In this document: positions 12,541-22,111 of the stretch, piece by piece | Layout of the letters: each line of letters opens with the position of its first letter | Numbering within the stretch: the stretch's first letter is position 1 | Assembly: GCF_963678635.1 (NCBI RefSeq) | Contig: NC_087064.1 | Span: 61,683,548 to 61,747,547, forward strand | Length of the DNA stretch: 64,000 bases | Source: Symsagittifera roscoffensis | Taxonomy: Eukaryota; Xenacoelomorpha; Acoela; Convolutidae | Direction: 5' to 3' | Made by a program: the position numbers and the translations under genes | The notes under the pieces: generated by a model | The model's database searches: none | What the model saw: the letters and a program-made list of their open reading frames with translations, nothing else | What the model was told of the DNA's origin: nothing

Positions 12541-13059
12541 ACGAAAATGAAAAAATTTCAACAAACCGATTGGTAAACCAACAACCAACTGGAAAAGTGC
12601 AGAGGGTAGTGTTAGAATGTGTGTTTCCTCGAAAAGACCGAAAATTGAGTTATTAGGTCGATAACAATTAGGCCAAAATATTTCGGACCGACGAATTTTT
12701 TCAGCGAATTAAAAAAAGGAAATACGAAGTCAAATTAAGTAAAATAACAAACTGTAGGAGTAATACAAACACTAAAAGCAACAATAAAGAAAAAATAGGC
12801 ACAGCACAAAAAATTATTCCAAGATGTGACGACTAAGCCTAAAACAGACAAGCAAACATTTAATTGAACGAAAAAAACTTCGAGCGGCACTAAAAAGAAG
12901 TCAAGGCTAGTAGATTTACAAAATGAAGGAGTAAACAAAAACACAGAAAGCATTTAAAATGAAATTGCATTCAGTTAAAAACCTAAAATATCGCAATTAA
13001 GCCGACAAAACATAAGAGAACAAATCATAAGCCGACAATGTTTTTTGAAATGGGAAATT

Positions 13060-13165
13060 TCCCGCTTGGAAAAAAAGGCCCTGCCAGCTCAGATTGGAAC
13101 TCAGGGCCTTTGCTGTCCCAGGCGTATCAGTTGCTTCCAGGCTGAATAAGCCGGAGACGTTTAAA
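13060..13165 (-). mobile_element. tRNA-derived SINE head (SINE-2 type), next to assembly gap
   Basis: On the minus strand a box A-like TCAGCCTGGAAGCAAC is followed by GGGACAGCAAAGG and a box B-like GAGTTCCAATCTGA. These correspond position by position to the head at 49670-49745. The other end of the copy may lie in the gap that starts at 13191. Confidence 0.55.
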
Positions 13166-13190
13166 AATTCGAATTCATTATGAACCAAGG

Positions 13191-13390
13191 NNNNNNNNNN
13201 NNNNNNNNNNNNNNNNNNNNNNNNNNNNNNNNNNNNNNNNNNNNNNNNNNNNNNNNNNNNNNNNNNNNNNNNNNNNNNNNNNNNNNNNNNNNNNNNNNNN
13301 NNNNNNNNNNNNNNNNNNNNNNNNNNNNNNNNNNNNNNNNNNNNNNNNNNNNNNNNNNNNNNNNNNNNNNNNNNNNNNNNNNNNNNNNNN
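13191..13390. other. Assembly gap (200 N)
   Basis: Exactly 200 N bases, so probably a nominal scaffold gap of unknown true size. It separates a SINE head from the 5'-truncated LINE at 13391 and lies inside the interval where a phase 1-to-0 exon of the minus-strand gene is expected. Confidence 0.98.
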
Positions 13391-15965
13391 TCCTCAGTTA
13401 ATGACTTCTTTGAAGACTTTCAAATGAGATACGATTAAATTTTAAATAAATATGCGCCGCTTAGAATATCAAAAACCAAGAAACGAAACGTTGACTGCCT
13501 CTGGTGGTGCAATCATTAAAAAAAACTTAATACCCAAGCGTAACAGACTTCAAAAAGCTTGGTCAAAAAATAAAAATATTATTAGAGCAAGATTTTGTTT
13601 TAAATCTGCCAGGAGTAAAGTTAGAAATGAAATTAAGAAATGTAAAAAAAAAGTTTTACTATAAAAAATTCAAAAATTGTATTGGTGACTCAAGGAAAAC
13701 ATACAGTTTTCTAGATGATTTGAAGGGTACAGCAAATACATCAAATAGAACAATAGTTTAGGTAAATGAAAGTAGTGGCGACGTTGTTAGCGATAAACTA
13801 GCTATCGCAAATGAGTTCAACGACTATTTTTCTTCTATTGGCAGTCATTTAGCTACTCAAATACCTTATTTTGAGCCTCCTTTTGCATGCGTTCAAATTT
13901 AATCACTGAATCTGAAACTGAAAACAATCTTTCAGCGTTACAAAACAAATTATCTTCTGGAATAGACGGAATTAGTAACCTAATAGCTAAAGCTAGCTCA
14001 TTCGCAATTGTTTGCTTCTTGAAAAAACACGTTGAACTATCCTTCAATTCAGAATGTTTTCCAACCGCTCTAGCTCAAGCGGTAGTATATCTTTTATATA
14101 AAGCAGGATCGAAATTGGATGTCAGTAATTATCGACCAATATCACTTCTTGTAACCTGGAGTATGAAATTTGAACGAGAAATGTACAACCGAGTGTACAG
14201 CTATCTTGAAAGAAACTAACTCATTTATGTCAAAGAATTTGGTTTCCGGAAAAAACAGTACCATTGATGCTATTGCCGAAGTGCCAAAGTAACAGAGAAA
14301 TGTCGCTTGGATGAAACTAAATCACCCAGAAAACAGTTTTTCTTGCTCTAAAAAAGCTTTTGACATGATGGATCATGAGATTCTTTTTCATAAGTTAGAA
14401 ATGTCAGGGTGTCAGTGGAAAAAAATTACTTTGGTTTAAAATTCTTTTGAAGCACCGCAAACAAGTTGTTCAAATTGGTGAAACGCGATCACCGTGGCGA
14501 AATCTGGAATGTGGTGTCCCGCAGGGATCCATTTTGGGGCCTCGCTATTTCTCATAGAAAGAAACGACCTTCCAAAAGTCTGCACATTTAGCAAAGTTTT
14601 TCTATTTGCCGACGACACAAACATCAATGGTCTAAACTGCTCGTTTGAGAGCTTCAATCAAGACTTAGGAGCTATGAATAAGTGGTTAATTTTGAATATA
14701 TTACCTCTAAATGTGGACAACACGGTATAAGTTACTGCATCTCGTAACAGTTCTTCCAACCAGCAACTGTATATAAATAGCATACCTTTGAAAATTGACG
14801 GGTCATGCAAAGATCTTGTTGTTTATGTAGATGCTAAATTATCATTTGAATCTCACATTAATTTCATACGGTCTAAGCTTAGAAAACAATGTTGCATTGT
14901 TTCGAAAAATGCGTCATTATTGTCCCAAAACTGTTATGACTGAATATTATGGCTCTAATATTAAGCCCATTTTTCAAAAGGGAATATTGGTGTTTGGTTG
15001 CACTTCCTACACAAACCTTTACCCCTTTTTTGATCCAAAAAAAATTATTCGATTGATTTTTTTCGAAAGAAAAAATGAAAGCATTCGACAAATTTTTAAT
15101 GATGAAAATTTTTTAACGTTTCCGAGCTGCATCTGTATAAATTCTTTAAATTTGTCTTGCGATCAATCGCAGGATTGCATTCTGAAACTTTTTTAAGTGA
15201 GCTTTTTGCATTTGATAAACCGTCGTTTTTTAATTCAATGAAAACTCCTTATTTCGAAAGCAAAACTCAAGAGCTTCATTCAGTTACAGAGCAGCTAAGC
15301 TCTTTAATATACTTAGACAAAATTCCCTATTTCCAAAAATTTTCGATCAAGTTTCTAAATCAGATATTCAACGCATCGGCCACGAAATTCAGGTTTTGTT
15401 TATATTAAGCAGTGAAAAGCTGATCAAATTTGTTTTTTGTTGACATTTTTTTGGATGCAAGGATAATGCCGGAGCATGACAGATGTGGAGTGCATGCATG
15501 TTTCAAGTTTTTTGAAAATATAATTTCATATTGTTTTCATTGCGTCCCGGCATTTTGAAAACCACACTTGGGCTTGTTTGCTGGTTACTGCCGCATGAAT
15601 TTGAACTCTTTTCTTATTTAAAATGGTTTTACACCGACTACAATTCAACAACCATTTTAAAAATTGACGCAGAGCGTGGACCCTATGTCATTAACCATAA
15701 CAATAGACAATGCCATAAATCTGCTGCTTTTTGTTTATTCAAACTATAATTTTTTTTCCAATGTTTTCTTTTATGTTTTCAGATATATATTTTTCTCCTT
15801 TTCTTTGAAGATCTCAAATTAAGTATTTCAATTGATAAAACGGGAGGTGCTCTGTAACACAATTGGGTTCGTTAACTGTCCCCTTTTTGTTTTTGGTGCT
15901 TCATGTTTAAATTCTCGTTATATGCGTATTTACCATTAATAATGATAAATAAATTCTTTCTTTCT
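13391..15965 (+). mobile_element. LINE (non-LTR retrotransposon), 5' cut by gap, inactivated
   Basis: After the gap the translation resumes in the linker between endonuclease and RT (ILNKYAPLR, about 13441). RT motifs follow in order. SNYRPISLL is near 14126 and KKAFDMMDHEIL near 14357. A GVPQGSILGP-type motif lies near 14511-14540, and FADDTN near 14605, the catalytic centre. C-terminal LINE sequence continues to about 15410. The 3' end at about 15940-15965 is AATAAATTCTTTCTTTC, a typical simple-sequence tail. Several frameshifts and stops break the frame, so it is a pseudo-element, but it is younger than the relic at 200-2600. It probably sits in an intron of the minus-strand gene. Confidence 0.85.
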
Positions 15966-16475
15966 TTATGCTTCCAGTGGGGTGAAAAATCGTTAAAAAT
16001 ATTCTCTCGGCTGCCGAAATTGGTCTGATTAAAAAACCACTCCAAGCAAAAATAATCTGTTACTTTCTTCGAAGAAAAAAATTATCTCAGGATAGAAATT
16101 CGAGCACAAGACATCAATATCTTTCGGATGGTATAAAAATTACAATGGCGTGTATTCATAGTCACCATAACGGTGGTAGTTTAGCGTTGTTTTATATGCA
16201 TGTATGGCAATTAAACTGAACAGAGAAAATGTGATGAGTGACCAGACATGTAAACAGCGACTAGACATGTTTACCACCCTTAAATCAATTGAAAATACAA
16301 CTAACGACGTCACAATTTTCTATACAGAGGCGAAACTAAACTTGGCAATCACAAGCCACAAATAGAAGCTCTAGAAGTTAGCAAAATATGGTAATACAGT
16401 TTGAAAGAGATTAAGCATTGAAAACGCAAAACAGAAACTCCAGTTTGCGACAAACTCAAAACCAGAAATTAACAT
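15966..16475. other. Repeat-derived intronic stretch
   Basis: No exon is seen. The segment CAAGCAAAAATAATCTGTTACTTTCTTCGAAG family (about 16030-16070) recurs near 4275 and 7340, so this is dispersed-repeat debris. Confidence 0.5.
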
Positions 16476-16558
16476 AGAATTAGAATTGGCGAACTATATT
16501 ACTCCTGTGTTATGTCCGAGTTCACTTTTTTCAAATATAGTTCGCCAATTCTAATTCT
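16476..16558. repeat. Perfect 25-bp inverted repeat with 33-nt spacer
   Basis: The arm at 16476-16500 is exactly the reverse complement of the arm at 16534-16558 (core TTGGCGAACTATATT). The transcript of either strand would form a 25-bp perfect hairpin. No conserved ends of a known transposon are seen at its edges. It could be a small foldback element or a recent inverted duplication. Confidence 0.9.
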
Positions 16559-16957
16559 GAGTTGCGTAAAACGAGATGTTTAAAATAATAAAACATTCAA
16601 GTATGTTGATTTCAAAAAGTTGAAACAATTTGTCAATATCAGCCTTTAAAGTAAATCTGAGCAAAGAACTAGATCTGCACTCTCTCAATTCTGAACCCCT
16701 TGCACCATAGACTAAACTACGAGTCATTCGACAGATGAAAAAATTGTTTTCCAGCCAAGGCATATACACTAACCAAAAAGTCGGCTACGGGGTATAAGCT
16801 ACCTCTCTTGCAACGGAGAGCCATTTTATGACACCGAAGAAGGTTTACAGCTAGCCCAAAAACCTCTAAAAGTTTTTTTAGTTCCCCCGGTCAAAACATC
16901 AGCCAATCAGAACAAGATATGAAGTTTTTCTTCCCCTTGTCCATAGACTAAATCTAC

Positions 16958-17290
16958 AACAACTAGCAAGTAACGTTTTGGTCTTGTTCAAACTGCCATT
17001 TTCATTATTGACAAGCGGATACAAGAGCCGTTTGGAATCATCGTTGAAATTTCTAGCCTTATTGATGATTTGGTTGGTGAGACTCGTAGCTGTTCCCGAG
17101 AATGTCCCACCCAGATCCAACCCATTGACGTATAACTGGTTATTAGACAATCCAAAATCCACCGGGTATATCTCATCACATGTCTGGTCATCTGCCAACT
17201 GTGAATAGTAAGTAGGTCTGGACGTGAAGGTTGTTCCCGAGACTGCATCGGCTATTTGCACTGTCGATGTATTGGTCACTTGGAGTCCAT
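16958..17290 (-). CDS. Modular extracellular-type protein, internal exon (3' boundary uncertain)
   Basis: The acceptor TGTGTTTCAG (AG at 17292-17291) is entered in phase 1. The peptide contains VTNTSTVQIADAVSGTTF, DDQTCDEIYPVDFGL and LYVNGLDLGGTFSGT. The open frame runs past the chosen donor (T|GTAGAT at 16957) to a TGA about 60 nt further. With this donor the exon is 333 nt and symmetric in phase 1, like most neighbours. Weaker phase-0 donors exist and would fit the phase-0 start of the 10392-10599 exon better. Confidence 0.55.
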
Positions 17291-17487
17291 CTGAAACACA
17301 TTGAACGCTTCAGAGAATCTTCTAAATCTTTCAAACTTTCATCGTGTTTAAAAAACGTCATTTTTTGCATACAAAGCTTGTCTGAAGTTTATAAAGCCTG
17401 TCTTTCTACTGCAAAAAAAAAAAGAAAAATAACAATAGCAAAACTGCCCAGACCAAAAAAATAGGCGTTTAGAGGCATAAAAATCAA

Positions 17488-17545
17488 GAGTCCCCATGCG
17501 TCTCGGTCCCCTGCTGTTCATTATCTTAATAACAATGGCTTAATA
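17488..17545 (+). pseudogene. Tiny LINE RT fragment
   Basis: The plus-strand translation gives VPMRLGPLLFIILIT, matching the GVPQGSxLGPLLFxxYIND motif of LINE reverse transcriptases. No other motif is preserved around it. Confidence 0.45.
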
Positions 17546-18259
17546 TGTAATTTAAACTTCAATCAAACTTCACCTTTTGTGCATTCAATCGACTTTTAAA
17601 TCTATCACACTCTCAATTAAAATCACTTTTCAGGCGGCACAAATAGAAGTGAGAACTCTGAGATATCATAAAACTTCTCATTTTCTACAGCTAAAGAAAA
17701 AATTCAATCTACATATTCCATTTTGTAGTTTTACAAAACACAGCTTGCATTAGTACAATCAAGTTAAAAATATAAAGAACCAACTTAAGACGGCGATCTT
17801 ACGTATATATGGCATAATGGTACAATAAAATAACCGCATTACGAGTTATTAAAAGCCAAATCTTTTGAACGCCTTCTTTAATGCATATATTTTGGTCTAT
17901 GCAAGTTTAGTAAACATCAAAAAGAAAAAACTATAACCATCGAATCATCACTTTGCCTCATTTCAAACTATTGAAAACAAGTAGCACATTTAGGAGCCAA
18001 GTTGCATCCACAGTTTTCATAAAAACGGATGAAAAATATTTTTCAAATACGCAAACTATTTTACTATTTGTTCAAACTGTCTGAAGGCGCTTTCGGGGCG
18101 AAAATATGGGAGATTTAAAAGCAGATCACGCAAAAAAAACAGTAGAAAATCGTACAATGGAACATATAAAAAGTTCAAAAATTAGAAATATACTTATTGA
18201 AGTTAATAAAAAAGATGAAAACAATAAGATTAAGTTGATAAATAGTCAATTAGCCTTAC

Positions 18260-18589
18260 AAGTCCATGCGAAGTATTCTTGCTCTTTGAACACCCTCCCA
18301 TTTACACTGACAGATTGCAGAGTCAAACTCATAGGCGAACATGGCATCAACCCTTCATTTATTTCAACTTCGGAGGAAAACGGAAAACTGGTGACGTCAT
18401 TCACAGTAACCCCATTTAGTGTCAGAGTATCGGGCGTGGCTGTGACGTAAGCAAGTGATAAGTCTGCGTTGCGAGTGGCTCTTGAGTTGTAGTTCACTGT
18501 AACTTGGCTTGTAGGCCAGAAAACGTTGTAATTGAAGTGAATTGAACTGTCGGTGGCAGTCCACGAGACGACCCGAGGATGCAAAAGTT
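18260..18589 (-). CDS. Modular extracellular-type protein, internal exon
   Basis: A 330-nt exon with acceptor TTTTTCAG and donor ACTT|GTAAGG, phase 1 at both ends. The ~110-residue peptide includes RVVSWTATDSSIHFNYNVFW, QVTVNYNSRATRNADLSLAY and, at the end, EYFAWTC. Alternating hydrophobic residues and the terminal Cys suit an Ig- or FN3-like beta sandwich, but no diagnostic motif proves it. Confidence 0.7.
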
Positions 18590-18930
18590 CTGAAAAATAA
18601 AAAATATTCAATTAGATAGAACCTCATTTTGGGAAATACTTTTAAAATGAAATCATGTAATCAGCAGCCTACAATTTGTTTTCCAAATTAGTTTTAAGCA
18701 TATTTATTTATAATATCCATTAGCTTTAGAGTATAGTTTTAACAAATCTGCAGTTACATTATAAAAACAACAAGACTGTTAAAAATGCCTCTTTACACAG
18801 TTTATAATTTATTCAACACTTCAACTAGCTTAGTTGTCAATAATAATTTTTTGCGTCCCATTTCATTCAACATCAAAAGGTATCTAGTGCAAATAGGTAC
18901 GTTTATTAGTTGAATACGAAATCATCTTAC

Positions 18931-19176
18931 GGTATTGCAATGGATAAAGAACAAAATCTCCAGCCCCACTCGTTAATTGCAGACCGGAGAATCCAGCGAA
19001 TCCGAAGTCAGAGTCTATCGTCACAGTAGCTGCATTAGAGCTACAGCCATGGACTATGTCACTGGAACCCCCGTGTGCTATCCGAATTCCACAGACGGCA
19101 CCATTCGAGTTAGAGTACGTTGTAACTGATGATACTGAGCCAGAGAACGTCTGAAGGGTTTGGGCTCCTCCAGAAC
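18931..19176 (-). CDS. Modular extracellular-type protein, jacalin-like exon
   Basis: A 246-nt exon with acceptor TCATCTTAG and donor TACC|GTAAGA, phase 1 at both ends. It opens with GSGGAQTLQTFSG, continues with VTTYSNSNGAVCGIRIAHGG and DIVHGC, and ends in GFAGFSGLQLTSGAGDF. The glycine-rich start followed by a V-x-G-I-R-I strand resembles jacalin/beta-prism lectin repeats. This is similarity by eye only. Two Cys could pair. Confidence 0.7.
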
Positions 19177-19377
19177 CTAAGATGACCAAATACTTTTAAA
19201 ATTAGCAGGAGAATAGAAACTTGCCAGACGATGCTCGCAAAAAAAAACGAAATTTTATCAGTCATCTTATTTCCGACATGATTTTGTTATTTTGAAACAA
19301 GATCCAGTTCAGTTAATTATTCTGCTTAAAATCGGGTATGGCAAAAGGTTGATATCGAATTGAAAACAACGACTCAC

Positions 19378-19458
19378 CTGTATTTCCAAAAATTTGTTGT
19401 CCTGACCCCAACGTTAGAATGATTCCGACCAACTCCGAGCTGAGTACATATGCAGTAA
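19378..19458 (-). CDS. Modular extracellular-type protein, small internal exon
   Basis: An 81-nt exon with acceptor CTATTTAG and a strong donor ACAG|GTGAGT, phase 1 at both ends, encoding about 27 residues (AYVLSSELVGIILTLGSG). The final G joins GT of the 19176 exon to form the Gly of the next GSGG motif, which supports the junction. The upstream intron contains the whole Gypsy element. Confidence 0.65.
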
Positions 19459-19913
19459 CTAAATAGAAAATAACTGTTATGAACACTGCCGATGACCATA
19501 CAAGCCATGCAAAATTTCCCTTTCAAACGCTTCAGCAGGCCATTTATGACTATCTTATTTCGGTTCGGGCACTTCCCTTTTGAAACGTCGCATCTGTTTT
19601 CGTATCTGCTTTTTTTCAGCCAAACTTTCTCATTTTAAACCCTAGTGCGACTAGGTCCGAGGAATTAGAATTACTTGTCTGGTTGTTTACTCTGCTTCAT
19701 TTCACGCTTTATCAACTGCAGGTTGTATCTGTGAGAAATGAAGCGTTTATACGTTAGCAGAATCAAATGAGGGGATATAACGGAAGGTGAAGTCTCATAT
19801 AGTACACGTCTCATAACGTATAACTTTTGAAGGGTACCATTGCGGATAATTTTTGGCAATTATAAATTATAAATGGAATAAAAGCTGACTTGAACCGAAC
19901 ACTGATTGGCGCG

Positions 19914-20352
19914 TATAATATACCGTATCTGGCGGATGGATAATACGGGTATACTGTCGTCTACTGTTATGCGAGCTGTTCAATTGGTAATGTTATTTAG
20001 CACTACTGGCTATCAATTATATTTAGATGATTGGATTCATTATTTAGATATGTCTCGAGCGGTAAAGACCTATCTTGCTTTAAAGGATGCTGGTTCCGAT
20101 TCCTAGCTTCTGATATTCCGCAAGTCGATCGGCGCAAGTAAGAGCATTATTGGAATAGTTTATTAAGTTGATTTCTATTCAATTGATTCGTAGCTCGGTA
20201 TAACTCTCCTCTGATTGGTATTAATTACCATCAATGTTTACATAGTTAAATAAATATATGATGCAGCTCTATTTTAACATCAAGGTGAATTATGTAATCT
20301 ATTCGGTTGAGATGGTTAATTAGAATGAATGACATCATGAAGGGATGTCACA
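19914..20352 (-). repeat. 3' LTR of the Gypsy element
   Basis: 439 bp. Read on the minus strand it begins TGTGACATCCC and ends ATATTATA. It matches the other LTR except at about two positions (T/G near 20151 and G/C near 20310). Confidence 0.95.
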
Positions 20353-21318
20353 CAACCTCACAAGAAGAAGTCTTCCCGGGTGGTTGAAGTGTTTCATCAG
20401 ATACATTTACAATAATTCACATAATAATTTAAGACTGCTTTGATTAAGAATATGTACAAGTATCAATATGGTATGGGTCTATCAAAAGTTATATCGCAAT
20501 AATTTAATAAACTCATAGTATTAGAAGCACAGTTTATTAATTCAATTTATAAAACGAGAGAAGATAAATTATTTTAAACTTAAATGGGAGATAATTTTTA
20601 AGCAAGCCACCTTGAGTCGGGGTATGGGAGTTAAAGTGATAGATGATAAGGATAGATTAATGATATCATGATGTATTCAGTTGTCAACTGTAACTAAATT
20701 TCCACGGCAAGAACTGTCGTGTGGAGTAGCTGAATAGTTTTGGTCGTCGTTTCGTTTTAATTTTTGATATCGCTGTCTTCGTTCGTTGTTGCCTTTCATT
20801 CTTTTTGTGCTCGTTTGAAGCTGAAGTCTTTTTGATATGAGGCGGTGTGGTTCCAATCGTTGCCTCATAGATTGTGAATTGATTATCAACAACTTAACAG
20901 TGATGTGCATTGATCGCGATCATCGTATTGTGTGTAGTGTCTGGCTTTTTTTTTCAATTCTTTTCTTCTACTGTAGCTGCACTTCACTCCTATAGGCTAT
21001 TCAGACAATTTGCTGGTTCGCCTGAGCAAAATTTGGCGTCAGTTAGAGTAGTTGATAAATTACTTTTTTTTTTTTTTTTCATTAATTTCGTTTATCTTTT
21101 TTTGATATCTTCTTGGCATTCAAGATTCGCGTGTTGTTCTTCAGTATCACTGACAACCTTTTAGGGTTGCCTAACAAGCACATTGGATGTTTGTTGGCTC
21201 ATTTGAACACTTTCTTTCTGAATTTCTGCGAAGATATCCCTCGAATTTTATATTTTTTCTTGTTTTGCCTATCATAATACATGGGAATAGTGTAAATTGA
21301 TGTATTTCTCCAAATTTT

Positions 21319-21875
21319 GATCTGATAGTGGATCGACTTCCTGCCTGTTCCTTATTGGTGGTCTAATGATTACTGAGCCCAAAAAATTTCTTTCTTCTCT
21401 AGCTAATATTTTTGGGGGGAGCAGAATCTTTTTATTCGTAATGTTTAAACGTTGGCAACAGGTGGATTTTTCGAGATCTTCATGAAGTTGTGATCTGCTA
21501 GTGGACCGACTTCCTGCCTGTTCCTTATTGGTGGTCCTATGATTACTGAGCCCAAAAAATTTCGTTCTTCTCTAGCTAATATTTTTGGGGGGAGCAGAAT
21601 CTTTTTATTCGTGATGTTTAAACGTTGGCAACAGGTGGATTTTTCGAGATCTTCATGAAGTTGTGATCTGCTAGTGGACCGACTTCCTGCCTGTTCCTTA
21701 TTGGTGGTCCTATGATTACTGAGCCCAAAAAATTTCGTTCTTCTCTAGCTAATATTTTTGGGGGGAGCAGAATCTTTTTATTCGTGATGTTTAAACGTTG
21801 GCAACAGGTGGATTTTTCGAGATCTTCATGTAGTTGTGATCTGCTAGTGGACCCACTTCCTGCACGAGTCCTAGT
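21319..21875. repeat. 173-bp tandem repeat in retrotransposon 3' internal region
   Basis: Units start at 21319, 21492, 21665 and 21838 with the phrase GATCTG(A/C)TAGTGGA(T/C)CGAC. There are three complete copies and a partial fourth, differing at only a few bases. An open frame passes through them, but it is an artefact of a repeat length that leaves one frame open. Similar arrays between pol and the 3' LTR or in untranslated leaders are known in other Gypsy elements. Confidence 0.9.
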
Positions 21876-22111
21876 TGGGCCTTGAAGGTATTCCACGGGT
21901 TCAAAGCGGTTGCATTACGTATATTTCGACTTGGGTGTCAGTTTTTCAGAAAAGCTCAACTTGAGGAAATGAGAGTTTTCTCGGAATTTTATACTTTTTC
22001 TGTTTTATTTTGGTTTTTTCGTGACTTCAATTGTATCGATTGGGTGGTTTTGGAGCTTCAATTGTTAAGAATGCATGCATGAACGTTACTAGCTGATATC
22101 GTGATTTTTCG

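Noticed and set aside
13180-13401. ORF across the N run
   Set aside because: It is an artefact of translating unknown bases.
18106-18450. 114-codon plus-strand ORF
   Set aside because: Its second half is antisense to a well-supported minus-strand exon (18260-18589), and the first half is low-complexity Lys/Asn.
21618-21896. 92-codon ORF in the retrotransposon 3' region as an envelope or accessory gene
   Set aside because: It is made of 173-bp tandem repeat units and has no signal peptide or membrane segment.
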